DNA of 63,942 nucleotides from Candidatus Enterococcus stercoripullorum (GTDB lineage: Bacteria > Bacillota > Bacilli > Lactobacillales > Enterococcaceae). A program made the position numbers and the translations under genes. Under the pieces are notes generated by a model that searched no databases, was not told the origin of the DNA, and worked only from the letters and a program-made list of their open reading frames with translations. The stretch is from positions 1 to 63,942 of the forward strand of contig DWVH01000011.1 in NCBI GenBank assembly GCA_019120335.1, in the 5' to 3' direction. Numbering within the stretch: position 1 is the stretch's first letter; the number at the start of each line of letters is the position of its first letter. This document shows, one piece after another, positions 44,857 through 55,113 of this stretch.

Positions 44857-46086
44857 CTAGAAATCTTTATTAAGTTTGTGCATTTTATTTAATAATTTAT
44901 GTTGCATTTTAGGTAGCGGCAATTCTTTCATCTGTTCCCTTGTGTAAAAATCATCCTTTTCAACACTTTCTAATAGTTTTCCCTGAAATAAGAGAATATG
45001 CCATTTCAGATGCGTAAATATATGGGTAATTTCTCCTAAATGCGCTGGATACCAGGATATCTTTGTTTGATAAAAGGGTAACTTCCCCTTGGCATAAAGA
45101 GGTTGAATTATTTGTGATAAAGGAACAATATCATAAGCCATTTGACTCTCAGCAACAAGCGACTCTGCATCAAATAGTGTGGGTTGCATCAAAGAAGGGA
45201 ACAAATCCACTCGATTTTCAGAGAAGTTTTTTAAAAGTTTTTGATAATCTTCTTGCTGAATTTCTACAATTGGAAAATGTAGCATATCTTTTAAAAGTCT
45301 GCCCTCTGATCTTTTTTCTAATAGATAGGCCCCTTGTAAATTTTCTAGGGCAAAAGCTACAAAATATTGATCTTTAGGCTTGGCTTTTTTGCTTTTCACT
45401 GGAAACTGTTCTTGAAGCCCTTCTTGCATAGAAAGACAAAAAGGGCTTAAAGGACATTCATTACACTTAGGACTTGTCGGTGTACAAATACTAGAACCCA
45501 GGTCCATAAAGGCTTGGTTAAATTCACCGGGATATCTTTCTGGGATTATTTTTCTCACTGCTTGATCAAAAACTTTCCGACTACTCGCTTTAGCAATATC
45601 TTCCTTGATTAAAAAGAGTCGACTCACCACCCGCATCACATTTCCATCAATGGCTGGTTCAGGTAGATGAAAGGCAATACTACTAATCGCCCCGGTAGTA
45701 TACGGTCCTATCCCCTTTAACTTACTAATCTCAGTAGGCGTTTGGGGAAATTTTCCATCATATTCATCCATAATTTGATTGGCGGCTACTTTTAAATTAC
45801 GGGCTCTAGAATAATAGCCTAATCCTTCCCAGACTTTTAAAAGTTTTTCATCATCTGCATGAGCTAAATCTTTTATTGTTGGGAAAGTTTGCATAAAACG
45901 ATGAAAATAATCAATGACCGTATCCACCCGAGTCTGTTGTAACATAATTTCAGAAATCCAAATGCGATACGGATCGGTATTTTCACGCCAAGGCAAATTT
46001 CGAGCATGCATAAAATACCAGTCTAAAAAATTTTTTTGTAATTGTGCGACTTCATTTGTCGAAAGTTGTTCAAAAGTATTATTCAT
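44857..46086 (-). CDS. mutY: A/G-specific adenine DNA glycosylase MutY
   Basis: MutY removes A mispaired with 8-oxoG. The 409-residue protein has the catalytic glutamate in WISEIMLQQTRVDTV, the HhH motif LKGIGPYTTGAI with the catalytic Asp in AIDGNVMRVVSRL, and the iron-sulfur ligands C-P-T-S-P-K-C-x2-C-x5-C. A NUDIX-like C-terminal domain recognises 8-oxoG. It overlaps the recX stop by eight bases, so they form a repair-related pair. Confidence 0.93.
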   Translation of the reverse strand: MNNTFEQLSTNEVAQLQKNFLDWYFMHARNLPWRENTDPYRIWISEIMLQQTRVDTVIDYFHRFMQTFPTIKDLAHADDEKLLKVWEGLGYYSRARNLKVAANQIMDEYDGKFPQTPTEISKLKGIGPYTTGAISSIAFHLPEPAIDGNVMRVVSRLFLIKEDIAKASSRKVFDQAVRKIIPERYPGEFNQAFMDLGSSICTPTSPKCNECPLSPFCLSMQEGLQEQFPVKSKKAKPKDQYFVAFALENLQGAYLLEKRSEGRLLKDMLHFPIVEIQQEDYQKLLKNFSENRVDLFPSLMQPTLFDAESLVAESQMAYDIVPLSQIIQPLYAKGKLPFYQTKISWYPAHLGEITHIFTHLKWHILLFQGKLLESVEKDDFYTREQMKELPLPKMQHKLLNKMHKLNKDF

Positions 46087-46870
46087 CTAGCCATTCCTCA
46101 TCGATATATTGTTGAATCAAACTTAGGTCAAAACCTTTTTGATAAAGTTTTTGTTTAAATTTTTGCTTTTTCTCATAATCATTTTTCCCTTTGATACGAT
46201 GAATGATTTTTTCTGCCTCTTTCACTAATTTGGCGTACTCTGCTTCTTCATCGACTTCTACTTCAATTTGTCGCATCGCCTCATCCACTACTGCATAGCT
46301 AAACCCTTTTTGCACCAAAGATAATTTACACTTTTGTAGGATTTGATAGTGGCTTTGATTGCTTTGGCGTTTTAACATTTTTTCGACCGCTTTTTTGGCA
46401 ATCTCTATTTGCTGCTCTTTGGTATAAAGCGGCAAGACTTTCTCAATAATATTATCCGCAATTCCTTTTGCCTTTAATTTATTCGCAATCACTGTAGGTC
46501 CCTTATCATTTAAGCGTAAAGCCGTTTGCAAATAACTTTTCGCATATTGCACATCATCAATCAAACACTGATTTTTTAGATACTGACAAATTTTTTGGAT
46601 ATCTTCAGAGCCAATTTCTTTTTCTTTCAGATAGGCTGCGATTTCTTTTTCGGTACGTAATTGATAACTTAAATAATTTAAAGCTTGCTGCAAACCGATA
46701 TCATAAGCACTTGCCTTTTTGATTTCGGCTAATAATGACTCATCGATTTCTTTTCCCTTTAATAAGCGAAATTTCACCAAGACGTCTTCAGATACGATAA
46801 AAGTCCGTTGATCATCAAGCGTAATTTCATAACTTTTCGCCTTTTTTTGCGTCATTTTTTGAATAATCAT
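46079..46870 (-). CDS. recX: Regulatory protein RecX
   Basis: RecX limits RecA filament activity. The 263-residue protein is made of three-helix RecX repeats, including ALNYLSYQLRTEKEIAAYLK, DDVQYAKSYLQTALRLNDKG and later segments ending in FDLSLIQQYIDEEW. The length fits Gram-positive RecX, which is longer than the enterobacterial form. The ribosome site AAAGGA lies about 11 bases before the ATG. Its gene is divergent from the rRNA methyltransferase gene. Confidence 0.92.
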   Translation of the reverse strand: MIIQKMTQKKAKSYEITLDDQRTFIVSEDVLVKFRLLKGKEIDESLLAEIKKASAYDIGLQQALNYLSYQLRTEKEIAAYLKEKEIGSEDIQKICQYLKNQCLIDDVQYAKSYLQTALRLNDKGPTVIANKLKAKGIADNIIEKVLPLYTKEQQIEIAKKAVEKMLKRQSNQSHYQILQKCKLSLVQKGFSYAVVDEAMRQIEVEVDEEAEYAKLVKEAEKIIHRIKGKNDYEKKQKFKQKLYQKGFDLSLIQQYIDEEWLDE

Positions 46871-46940
46871 TACTATCAGTCCTTTCGTATACTTTTATTA
46901 TTGTAACATATCTCACTAAAATAATAATCTATCTGAACTG

Positions 46941-46970
46941 TTGAAAAAAACTTAGCATATGCGTTATGAT
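46941..46970 (+). promoter_or_regulatory. Promoter of the rRNA methyltransferase gene
   Basis: -35 TTGAAA (46941-46946) and -10 TATGAT (46965-46970), spacer 18, about 30 bases before the start. Confidence 0.55.
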
Positions 46971-46999
46971 GTTACTAGCAAATGTGAAAGGAAAAGGAC

Positions 47000-48370
47000 A
47001 TGGTTCAACTTAGAGAAAAGCAAAAATTTCAAATCAAAATCAAACGTCTCGGTATTAACGGAGAAGGCATCGGCTATCACCAAAAAATGATTATTTTCGT
47101 TGCCAATGCGCTTCCAGATGAAGAAGTGCTCGTGCAAGTGACAAAAACAACTCCTAAATATGCCTATGCGAAAATCATAAAAATATTAAAGCCTAGCAAA
47201 GACCGCGTACAGCCAGCATGTGCCTATTATGATGCATGCGGCGGATGTCAGTTGATGCATTTGAATTATCAGGCCCAACTTGATTTCAAACGCGATTTAC
47301 TCAAACAAGCACTGGAAAAATTCAAACCCACTGGCTATCAAAATTATGAATTACGTCCAACAATCGGCATGAAAAATCCTTGGCACTACCGCAACAAAGC
47401 CCAGTTTCAATTACGTTTTAATCCAAAATTGAAAAAAATCGAAGCCGGTCTCTATAAAGAAAATTCACATCAGTTAGTCGCTATCGAAAATTGCCTTGTA
47501 CAAGAAGAAACAACGCAAAAAGTACTAAATACGGTTGTGCGCCTGTTAAATCGTTATCAAATTCCTATCTATAACGAAAAGAAAAAGACAGGTATATTGA
47601 AAACCTTGATGGTTCGCGTGGGAATTGAAACTGGTGAAGTCCAATTAGTCTTGATTTCAACCAAACGCCAAATTCCTAACTTAAATAGTCTTTTGCGTCT
47701 GATTCAAAGTCAATGTCCTGAAGTGGTGTCTATCATGCAAAATATTCAAGCCAAACAGACATCCCTAGTTATGGGCGATGAAACGATTCATTTAGTAGGA
47801 AAAGAAGCGATTACCGAGCAAATCAATGAAGTCGTCTTTGATTTATCTGCCAGAGCCTTTTTCCAATTAAATCCTACACAAACAAAAATTTTGTATGATG
47901 AAGCAATCAAAGCCTGCACGCTTACAGGAAACGAAAGCGTAGTAGATGCTTATTGTGGGGTAGGTACAATTGGTCTAAGTATAGCCAAACAAGTCAAAGA
48001 AGTTCGTGGCATGGATATTATCCCAGCTGCGATTGAAGATGCTAAGAAAAACGCCCAACGCCTCGGAGTAGCAAATACCCATTACGAAGTCGGAACAGCT
48101 GAAGATTTACTCCCTAAATGGTTAGCTGAAGGATTTCAAGCAGATGTCATTATTGTCGATCCGCCAAGAACAGGATTAGACGGACAATTATTAAATGCAT
48201 TATTAAAATATCCTAGTCAACAGCTCGTTTATGTCTCTTGTAATGTGTCTACCTTAGCGAAAAACTTAGTCACACTCAGTCAAAAATACCGCGTCGATTA
48301 TATGCAATCCGTAGACATGTTTCCTCATACCGCTAGATGTGAAGTCGTCTGCAAATTAACCTTAATATAA
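47000..48370 (+). CDS. rlmD: 23S rRNA (uracil-5-)-methyltransferase (RlmD/RlmCD family)
   Basis: A 456-residue RumA/TrmA-type enzyme making 5-methyluridine in RNA. The N-terminal TRAM domain includes IKRLGINGEGIGYH, the iron-sulfur cluster ligands lie in CAYYDACGGCQLMH, the SAM motif is VVDAYCGVGTIGLSIA and the catalytic cysteine is in LVYVSCNVSTLAKN. In Bacillus and streptococci a single enzyme (RlmCD) modifies both U747 and U1939 of 23S rRNA. Whether this is that enzyme or a paralogue cannot be told. The ribosome site is AAAGGAAAAGG. Confidence 0.92.
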   Translation: MVQLREKQKFQIKIKRLGINGEGIGYHQKMIIFVANALPDEEVLVQVTKTTPKYAYAKIIKILKPSKDRVQPACAYYDACGGCQLMHLNYQAQLDFKRDLLKQALEKFKPTGYQNYELRPTIGMKNPWHYRNKAQFQLRFNPKLKKIEAGLYKENSHQLVAIENCLVQEETTQKVLNTVVRLLNRYQIPIYNEKKKTGILKTLMVRVGIETGEVQLVLISTKRQIPNLNSLLRLIQSQCPEVVSIMQNIQAKQTSLVMGDETIHLVGKEAITEQINEVVFDLSARAFFQLNPTQTKILYDEAIKACTLTGNESVVDAYCGVGTIGLSIAKQVKEVRGMDIIPAAIEDAKKNAQRLGVANTHYEVGTAEDLLPKWLAEGFQADVIIVDPPRTGLDGQLLNALLKYPSQQLVYVSCNVSTLAKNLVTLSQKYRVDYMQSVDMFPHTARCEVVCKLTLI

Positions 48371-48372
48371 GT

Positions 48373-48419
48373 AAAAAAGGATGAGAATTGTTCAATGAAA
48401 CAGCTCTCATCCTTTTTTT
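48373..48419. terminator. Bidirectional terminator between rlmD and the CAT-like gene
   Basis: AAAAAGGATGAGA pairs with TCTCATCCTTTTT around a GTTCAATGAAAC-type loop, with T-runs on both strands. Confidence 0.85.
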
Positions 48420-48421
48420 GA

Positions 48422-49054
48422 TTATAATTTTTCAATCATTTGTGTCAATTTTTCAGCAAAACGACCAACATGCAAGCCGTCTACAAAGCGATGGTTGACT
48501 TCCAATGATATCACTAGTTCAATTCTGTCCTGATTTTTGGTATATTTTCCCCAACTAATCCGTGGGATATTGTCATCTTTTGCCTTAGGATTTGCTAAAT
48601 CACGCTCATTGGTTAAGGCAGTCAAATCTATCCAAGGCAAACATGAATAATAAATCAAGTTTTCTTCAGCAAAAGGCGCGATAAATGTTGATTGCTGACT
48701 TGATCGGACACTTGCTTGCTGACAAAAATCACGTAAATCTGCTTTCAAATCCATCGTTACAATATGAAATTGATCACTGTCTTTTTTCAAATCGGTAAAA
48801 CTTGGAATCCGTTTCGAATATACATAGACCTCTTCGTCTTTTAAGAAATAGCGAAAATTTTCTATCTCATTCATCGCTTGGCAAGTAAGATAAATCAAAG
48901 CATAGTAAAAAGATAGTTGCGACTCTTTACAATATTTTACTAAGTTTGTCACCTCTTGCTTAAAGCTCACCATGTAAAAAGGATTGGACATTTGAGAAAA
49001 AAAGGTAAAAACTTCGCGTCGAGGCCAAGTAGCTAAGTCAATTTTTTGCAACAT
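48422..49054 (-). CDS. CatA-like (chloramphenicol acetyltransferase fold) acetyltransferase
   Basis: A 210-residue protein of the CAT fold, starting MLQKIDLATWPRREVFTFFS, the usual opening of CatA enzymes. The catalytic region reads VNHRFVDGLHVGRF: the active-site His (about residue 188) and the DG are kept as HxxxDG, but the first histidine of the classic HHAVCDG is asparagine and the Cys is Val. CatA-like proteins of this type are common on Firmicute chromosomes and need not confer chloramphenicol resistance. It follows polC by 11 bases on the same strand, so it is probably co-transcribed with it. Confidence 0.82.
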   Translation of the reverse strand: MLQKIDLATWPRREVFTFFSQMSNPFYMVSFKQEVTNLVKYCKESQLSFYYALIYLTCQAMNEIENFRYFLKDEEVYVYSKRIPSFTDLKKDSDQFHIVTMDLKADLRDFCQQASVRSSQQSTFIAPFAEENLIYYSCLPWIDLTALTNERDLANPKAKDDNIPRISWGKYTKNQDRIELVISLEVNHRFVDGLHVGRFAEKLTQMIEKL

Positions 49055-49065
49055 AAAGATTCCCC

Positions 49066-52000
49066 CTAAAAGAGATTATCAAATAAAGAAAGTTGGTTTT
49101 CTTCAGGTAGGCCATCAAGTACCCCATGTTCAGACATATATTCAATCAAAGTTTTTGAAACCTTACCACGAGTGGCTAAGTCTTCTTTAGATAAAAACGC
49201 GCCTTCTTCACGTGCTTGGACGATTTGTTTGGCTACGTTAATCCCCAAACTTGGCACAGCTCGAAATGGCGCAATTAACTTATTACCTTCAATGACAAAG
49301 TTCACGGCATCTGATTTATAAAGATCAATCATCCCAAATTCAAAACCGCGTTCTAGCATTTCATTGGCCAATTCTAAGACCGTCAACAAGTTCTTTTCTT
49401 TGGTTGAAGCTTCCATTCCTTTTTCATTAATTTCATCCATACGTGCTTTTACTGCTGCTTTTCCTCGAGACATCGCCACCAAATCAAAATCATCGGCCCG
49501 TACAGAAAAATAAGCACAATAATAAAGAATCGGGAAGTAAACCTTAAAGTAAGCCACCCGTAACGCCATTAAGACATAAGCTGCGGCATGGGCTTTCGGG
49601 AACATATATTTAATCTTCAAACAAGACTCAATATACCACTCTGGCACTTCTTGTTTTCGCATTTCCTCTTGCCAATCATCTGGAATCCCCTTACCTTTAC
49701 GCACACTTTCCATAATCTTAAAGGCCAGACCATTATCTAGACCCGCATGCATCAAATAAACCATGATATCATCACGACAACCGATAACATCGGCTAGCGT
49801 TGTGGTACCATTTCGAATCAGTTCTTCAGCATTTCCTAGCCATACATCGGTACCATGTGATAGCCCCGAAATTTGCAGCAACTCAGCAAAGGTATGGGGT
49901 TTGGTTTGCTCTAACATTCCACGAACAAAACGAGTCCCAAATTCGGGAATCCCTAATGTCCCTGTTTTTGAACCAATCTGCTCTTCGGTAACCCCTAATA
50001 CTTCCGGACCTTGGAAAATTTTCATTACTTCAGGGTCATCTGTCGGAATGGTTTTCGGCTCAATTCCCGATAAATCTTGTAACATCCGAATCACGGTAGG
50101 ATCATCATGACCTAGAATATCAAGTTTTAAAATATTATCATGAATCGAGTGGAAATCAAAGTGTGTGGTACGCCATTCTGCATTGAGATCATCAGCTGGA
50201 TATTGAATAGGCGTAAAATCATACACATCCATATAATCTGGAATAACGATAATCCCACCAGGGTGCTGACCAGTCGTACGTTTCACACCTGTAGCCCCTT
50301 TAGCTAAACGATCCACTTCGGCACTGCGGTAGTGAAGATCATTATCACGCTCATAACCTTTCACAAATCCGTACGCTGTCTTATCAGCTACCGTACCAAT
50401 CGTTCCTGCCCGATATACATAGTCTTCCCCGAACAAGACTTTGGTATAGTTATGCGCTTGGGGTTGATATTCACCTGAGAAGTTCAAATCAATATCGGGA
50501 ACCTTATCTCCGTGGAAACCTAAGAAAGTCTCAAAAGGAATATCATGCCCATCTTTTTTCAAACGAGTACCACATTTTGGGCAGGCTTTTTCCGGCATAT
50601 CAAAGCCAGAACCAAATTCACCATTAACATAGAACTCCGAATACTGACAATTTGGACAATGATAATGAGGTGCTAACGGATTCACCTCAGTAATCCCAGT
50701 CATCGTAGCAACAAAGCTCGAACCCACGGATCCACGGGAACCAACCAAATAGCCATCCTCATTACTCTTATGCACTAATTTTTGAGCAATCAAATAAATC
50801 ACTGAAAATCCATTCCCGATAATCGAATTTAATTCTTTTTCTAAACGCTTTTCAACAATTTCAGGTAGTGGATCCCCGTATAATTCTTTGGCCCGTTTAT
50901 AACTTAACTCTGTAATCTCTTCTTCTGAACCAGGAATTTTTGGCGTATATAAATCATCTTTTACCGGAATAACGACTTCACACTGCTCATTAATCAAATT
51001 AGGATTCGTCACAACAATCTCTTGGGCTTTTTCCGCTCCTAAAAATTGAAACTCAGTTAACATTTCATCAGTCGTTCTAAAATGAACATCCGGTAAAGTA
51101 TGACGATTTAACGGATTACCTGGACCCATAGAATTAATCAAAATCTTGCGGTAAATGGCATCTTCTTTATTTAAATAATGGACATTTCCGGTTGCTACGA
51201 CAGGCTTACCTAATTCTTCACCAATTGTAACTAGATTTTTGATAATTTCTTCTAAGTCTTTTTCATTCTTCACTAATTCTTGCTCAATCAAAGGGGCATA
51301 CACTGGTTTTGGCATGACTTCGATAAAATCATAGAATTGGGCCAGTTCTTTTGCCGCAGCACGACCTTTTTGCATCATCGCGACAAAGACTTCTCCTTTA
51401 TCACAGCCAGTCCCCACAATCAAGCCTTCTCTTAACCGTGTGAGTTCTGTCCGAGGAATTCGCGGTACCTTATCATGGAAATATTTCACATTAGATAAAG
51501 AAATCAATTTAAATAAATTTTTCAAGCCAGCTTGTGTCGTTACTAAGATAGTTGCATGGAAAGGACGCGCCAGTTTATAAGCATTTTCACCGCCAACACC
51601 ACGATTTAAATCTTGGTGCAACTTCATATCATGCTTTTCCATCGCCTCTTTAATAAAAATCCAAGCTAGATGCGCCGTTGCTTCTGAGTCATAGATTGCT
51701 CGGTGATGATGCTCTAAGCCAACATTAAATTTCTTAGTCAAAACACCTAATCCAAAACGTTTGAAATCTGGATACAAATAACGTGCAAGTTCCAACGTAT
51801 CAATGACTGGATTCGTTGAAATTGGCATGCCTTTTTTATCATAGCTCGTATTTAAAAAGCCAATATCAAAAGAAGCATTATGGGCCACTAAAATCGCATC
51901 ACCCGTAAACTCTTTAAACATCTGCAAGACTTCTGCTTCTGATTTAGAGCCGCGAACCATATCATCGGTAATACCAGTTAATTGAATCGTGGTATTAGAT

Positions 52001-53406
52001 AGTGGATGCCCTGGATCAATAAACTCATCAAAAGTATCAATAATATTCCCTTTATGCATTTTTACAGCCGCTAATTCAATAATCGTATCATATACAGCCG
52101 AAAGTCCGGTTGTTTCCACGTCAAACACAACATAAGTAGCATCTTCTAACTCGATTGGTGCAGGATTATAAGCCACTTCGACACGGTCATCAACAATATT
52201 AGCCTCAAGTCCGTAGATAATCTTCACACCAGCCTTTTTCCCAGCTTGATGCGCTTCTGGAAAGGCCTGGGCACCTCCATGATCAGTAATGGCAATCGCT
52301 TTATGCCCCCATTTTCCAGCTTGGGTAACTAAATCTGTAATCGAATTGGTCGCATCCATTGTTGACATATTAGAATGTAGATGTAATTCAACTCGTTTTT
52401 GGTCATCTGGTGCATAATCTTTTCTACTTGCATGAGACACTTCAGAAATATCTTGAGCCATCATCGTTAGCTCATGTGAAAAACTATCTTCTTGAATACT
52501 TCCACGCGCTTTTACCCACATGCCTTTTTTCAACGCGTTAAACATTTCTACATCTTTATCATTATTTGAAAAGCGTTTAACAATGAAAGAAGAAGTATAG
52601 TCGGTAATTTTTATTTGTAATAAGGAACGCTTTGAACGCAACTCACGAATCTCGATATCAAAAATATAACCTTCAAAGAGCACACGATTTTCTTCTTCGA
52701 CAATCTCAACCATTGGCGTAATTTCATCATTCGGATTAATTTCACGCCCCAATTGGATAGGCCCAGAAAAGCTCACTCCTTCTTCGGCCTTTTCTTGTTT
52801 GCGTTTTTCTTGATTAGCAATGGCTTTAGTAGCATTTTCCATCATCATTTGTGCTTGCGCCTGTTGATGTTCTTCATAAGCTTGTTGTTCTAGACTAGCT
52901 AATTCGGCATCCAATTGCAAATTCAAACGGATTCTAGGAAAACCAAACTGTTGATAATTTTTCTCAATCTTTGGCAAATATTGCTGACTTAATAAAGGCA
53001 TGATGGATTCAGAACTAACCGATAAATAAATCTTATTCCCATTTAGAATTGGTTTTTGCCCCTTTAAAGCTTGTTGTAACATCGGGGTATCACATTGCGC
53101 CTTTACAAGTGCTAATGAATAATAATCTTGCAATAACTGTTGATTAAATTGCGTATTCTCAGCTTCAATAAACAACTGAACTTCTGCAATATTCTTAAAA
53201 GCCGCTTCCAAATGACTCACAAATGAATGATAAAGTTCGAAAGGTAAAATCTCAGCAAACTGTAGATAAAACAGCCATTTACGTTCAGCTTTTAAGACTT
53301 TGACTTGTTTCATCTGACCTTGCTTGATTAAAGGATGTTGTAAAATTTCAGGCGATAATTGCATTTGTTCAAGTAAGATATGATATTTTTCTTGTTGGAT
53401 AGACAA
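49066..53406 (-). CDS. polC: DNA polymerase III PolC-type alpha subunit
   Basis: PolC is the replicative polymerase of low-GC Gram-positives, with a built-in proofreading exonuclease. The 1446-residue protein has an N-terminal region and OB fold, a PHP domain starting near residue 339 ([13 protein letters not shown]), interrupted by an exonuclease with [12 protein letters not shown] (residue 425), then a zinc finger (CPNC and CPKC) near residue 920 and the polymerase palm with [10 protein letters not shown] near 972. I place the start at TTG 53406 ([12 protein letters not shown]), with AGAGGTG seven bases upstream. The gene has its own promoter. Confidence 0.95.
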   Translation of the reverse strand: MSIQQEKYHILLEQMQLSPEILQHPLIKQGQMKQVKVLKAERKWLFYLQFAEILPFELYHSFVSHLEAAFKNIAEVQLFIEAENTQFNQQLLQDYYSLALVKAQCDTPMLQQALKGQKPILNGNKIYLSVSSESIMPLLSQQYLPKIEKNYQQFGFPRIRLNLQLDAELASLEQQAYEEHQQAQAQMMMENATKAIANQEKRKQEKAEEGVSFSGPIQLGREINPNDEITPMVEIVEEENRVLFEGYIFDIEIRELRSKRSLLQIKITDYTSSFIVKRFSNNDKDVEMFNALKKGMWVKARGSIQEDSFSHELTMMAQDISEVSHASRKDYAPDDQKRVELHLHSNMSTMDATNSITDLVTQAGKWGHKAIAITDHGGAQAFPEAHQAGKKAGVKIIYGLEANIVDDRVEVAYNPAPIELEDATYVVFDVETTGLSAVYDTIIELAAVKMHKGNIIDTFDEFIDPGHPLSNTTIQLTGITDDMVRGSKSEAEVLQMFKEFTGDAILVAHNASFDIGFLNTSYDKKGMPISTNPVIDTLELARYLYPDFKRFGLGVLTKKFNVGLEHHHRAIYDSEATAHLAWIFIKEAMEKHDMKLHQDLNRGVGGENAYKLARPFHATILVTTQAGLKNLFKLISLSNVKYFHDKVPRIPRTELTRLREGLIVGTGCDKGEVFVAMMQKGRAAAKELAQFYDFIEVMPKPVYAPLIEQELVKNEKDLEEIIKNLVTIGEELGKPVVATGNVHYLNKEDAIYRKILINSMGPGNPLNRHTLPDVHFRTTDEMLTEFQFLGAEKAQEIVVTNPNLINEQCEVVIPVKDDLYTPKIPGSEEEITELSYKRAKELYGDPLPEIVEKRLEKELNSIIGNGFSVIYLIAQKLVHKSNEDGYLVGSRGSVGSSFVATMTGITEVNPLAPHYHCPNCQYSEFYVNGEFGSGFDMPEKACPKCGTRLKKDGHDIPFETFLGFHGDKVPDIDLNFSGEYQPQAHNYTKVLFGEDYVYRAGTIGTVADKTAYGFVKGYERDNDLHYRSAEVDRLAKGATGVKRTTGQHPGGIIVIPDYMDVYDFTPIQYPADDLNAEWRTTHFDFHSIHDNILKLDILGHDDPTVIRMLQDLSGIEPKTIPTDDPEVMKIFQGPEVLGVTEEQIGSKTGTLGIPEFGTRFVRGMLEQTKPHTFAELLQISGLSHGTDVWLGNAEELIRNGTTTLADVIGCRDDIMVYLMHAGLDNGLAFKIMESVRKGKGIPDDWQEEMRKQEVPEWYIESCLKIKYMFPKAHAAAYVLMALRVAYFKVYFPILYYCAYFSVRADDFDLVAMSRGKAAVKARMDEINEKGMEASTKEKNLLTVLELANEMLERGFEFGMIDLYKSDAVNFVIEGNKLIAPFRAVPSLGINVAKQIVQAREEGAFLSKEDLATRGKVSKTLIEYMSEHGVLDGLPEENQLSLFDNLF

Positions 53407-53448
53407 AACAGACACCTCTTTTTTTAACAATAAATAAACGTACAATCT

Positions 53449-53457
53449 ATTATAGCA
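53449..53457 (-). promoter_or_regulatory. Extended -10 promoter of polC
   Basis: TGCTATAAT on the minus strand: TATAAT (53449-53454) with a TG one base upstream. It lies at the tail of the upstream terminator, so polC starts its own transcript. Confidence 0.6.
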
Positions 53458-53499
53458 AAAAAAGCGATAGTCCGCGAAAGAAAATTCACGGCTACCACT
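53456..53499 (-). terminator. Terminator of the rseP-(proS-like) operon
   Basis: On the minus strand AGTGGTAGCCGTG pairs with CGCGGACTATCGCT (one bulge, some G-U pairs), followed by TTTTTTT. It lies right after the ProRS-like stop codon. Confidence 0.75.
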
Positions 53500-53501
53500 C
53501 C

Positions 53502-55097
53502 TTATTCTGCATTTTGAGATAATAGAATTTCTAATGTACCGAGTAAGTCATCTAAACGAACTTCCAACTTAGATTGACTAGACATAATTTCTAATTCCAC
53601 TACTTGATCGGCTGCTTTTTTACCGACCACGATACGAATCGGACAACCAATCAAATCCGCTTCAGCAAATTTCACTCCAATGCGTTCCTCACGATCATCG
53701 ACAAGTACTTCATAATTTGCCTGGATTAATTTTTCCTCAACAAATTGCATCAATTGCTTTTGATAATAATCCTGAATTTCAACAGCAATAAGATGTACAT
53801 CAAAAGGCGCAATGGCACGAGGCCAACTCATTTTTTGACCCACACGCTTTTGATCGACAATTAAAGCAAAGATTTCTGATAAATTCATCGCAAAATGGCC
53901 TAATTCAATCTGAACACGCTCATTTTCATCATTGGTCACGTGAAAAACGGAAGAATCAATCGCACGCATATTTTCCACACGGGCAATTCTAACAGCCGAG
54001 CTTGCCTCTAGTATTCCTTGACATTCAATAGCTGTTTCACCAGAATGCACCAAACGCAAATCAACAAATTGAACTTGTTCGAAACTTGCTAGATTAACAT
54101 TTTGATAGTTCTCAGCAAGAAACACAGTATCAGCTAAAATATAGTTTGCTTGCGTTAAAACTGTCTCATCCGCATAAATCTCACATTCAGCCAACAAATC
54201 ATCCAAACTGGCAAAAACCTTCTCACCTTCAAAGTCTACTATCTCTTCGGTTGCTAAAACTTTATGCAATTTTACTACACTTAATTCATCCTCTTGACGC
54301 ATAAAGACGGCAATGATTTTCTCTGCTTGTTTGAATAGCTGAATTTGTAACCTTGGCGCATCCTTTTCAATAGATTGAAGCTGCTCCAACGCCAGATAAT
54401 TTTTAGCACTCACCTTGTTACTACCTTGACTAATTGCTAAAGACTGTAAAGCTGCATACGAACCTAAAGAAGCCTTCAGCACTGTCTCATAACCATTTTC
54501 GGTATCTCCAGTAAAAACTTTTGATTGTAAGGCATGAATACCATCGCCAGTTAACATCGAAAAGTCAATCTCACATTTACTTAAAAACTGGCTGATTGCT
54601 ATCAACAGCTGCTGATAAATTGCTTCACGTCCTTCTTTTGTCGGATGAAGAAAGAAGCCATCGACAAAAAGTTCATGCGTTTCTTTTAATAAAGAGTGCA
54701 TCCGCTTGAGCTCATCTACTGCAATTGTTTGTACTTGATAAAAAGTAAGTGGTAGTTGACGATAAGACTGAATTTCGCGACTTAATAACTGAATGACCGA
54801 AAAATCAGTTAAAGCTAAATCGGTCACTAGCTGCAACTGATTATCGGTTAAGACACTTTCCTGTTGTACCACTTGATTCGTCACACTAAAACGTAACTCA
54901 TTGGCATCTAAAGCCCGTAATTCAGCACGCAATAATAATTCTAGCTTTTGAATAATTCGATTGGCTAAAGGCAGGTAAGCAAAATCATGACTACCTACTT
55001 GACGAATATATCCACCTTTTAAAAGTAACTGAATATACTCTTCCCCTTCTGTAGACGAATCTTTCAAAGTTGGAATAAATAAATTTGACTGTTTCAT
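53502..55097 (-). CDS. Catalytically degenerate prolyl-tRNA synthetase homologue (ProRS-like)
   Basis: A 531-residue protein at the canonical proS position, between rseP and polC. It aligns along its full length with bacterial ProRS (usually about 565-570). The start ([13 protein letters not shown]), YIRQV, YLPLANR and [14 protein letters not shown] remain clear. The catalytic residues do not: the proline-binding T-H-E of GPTHEE is L-T-D, the motif 2 arginine of T-K-x-R-D-E is valine (TIAVDE), and motif 3 GxGxxR has become AMNLSE, with Arg to Glu near residue 408. The editing-domain GHIF is ENMR. The C-terminal anticodon-binding domain (residues about 424-531: [33 protein letters not shown]) is well kept. 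No stop or frameshift is present. It is probably not a synthetase; it may bind tRNA-Pro. Confidence 0.9.
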   Translation of the reverse strand: MKQSNLFIPTLKDSSTEGEEYIQLLLKGGYIRQVGSHDFAYLPLANRIIQKLELLLRAELRALDANELRFSVTNQVVQQESVLTDNQLQLVTDLALTDFSVIQLLSREIQSYRQLPLTFYQVQTIAVDELKRMHSLLKETHELFVDGFFLHPTKEGREAIYQQLLIAISQFLSKCEIDFSMLTGDGIHALQSKVFTGDTENGYETVLKASLGSYAALQSLAISQGSNKVSAKNYLALEQLQSIEKDAPRLQIQLFKQAEKIIAVFMRQEDELSVVKLHKVLATEEIVDFEGEKVFASLDDLLAECEIYADETVLTQANYILADTVFLAENYQNVNLASFEQVQFVDLRLVHSGETAIECQGILEASSAVRIARVENMRAIDSSVFHVTNDENERVQIELGHFAMNLSEIFALIVDQKRVGQKMSWPRAIAPFDVHLIAVEIQDYYQKQLMQFVEEKLIQANYEVLVDDREERIGVKFAEADLIGCPIRIVVGKKAADQVVELEIMSSQSKLEVRLDDLLGTLEILLSQNAE

Positions 55098-55113
55098 TTT
55101 TAACCCCTAAAAA

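Noticed and set aside
53502-55097. Simple pseudogene call for the ProRS-like gene
   Set aside because: 531 codons are open and well formed, the anticodon domain is strongly conserved and the gene is operonic; random decay would give stops.
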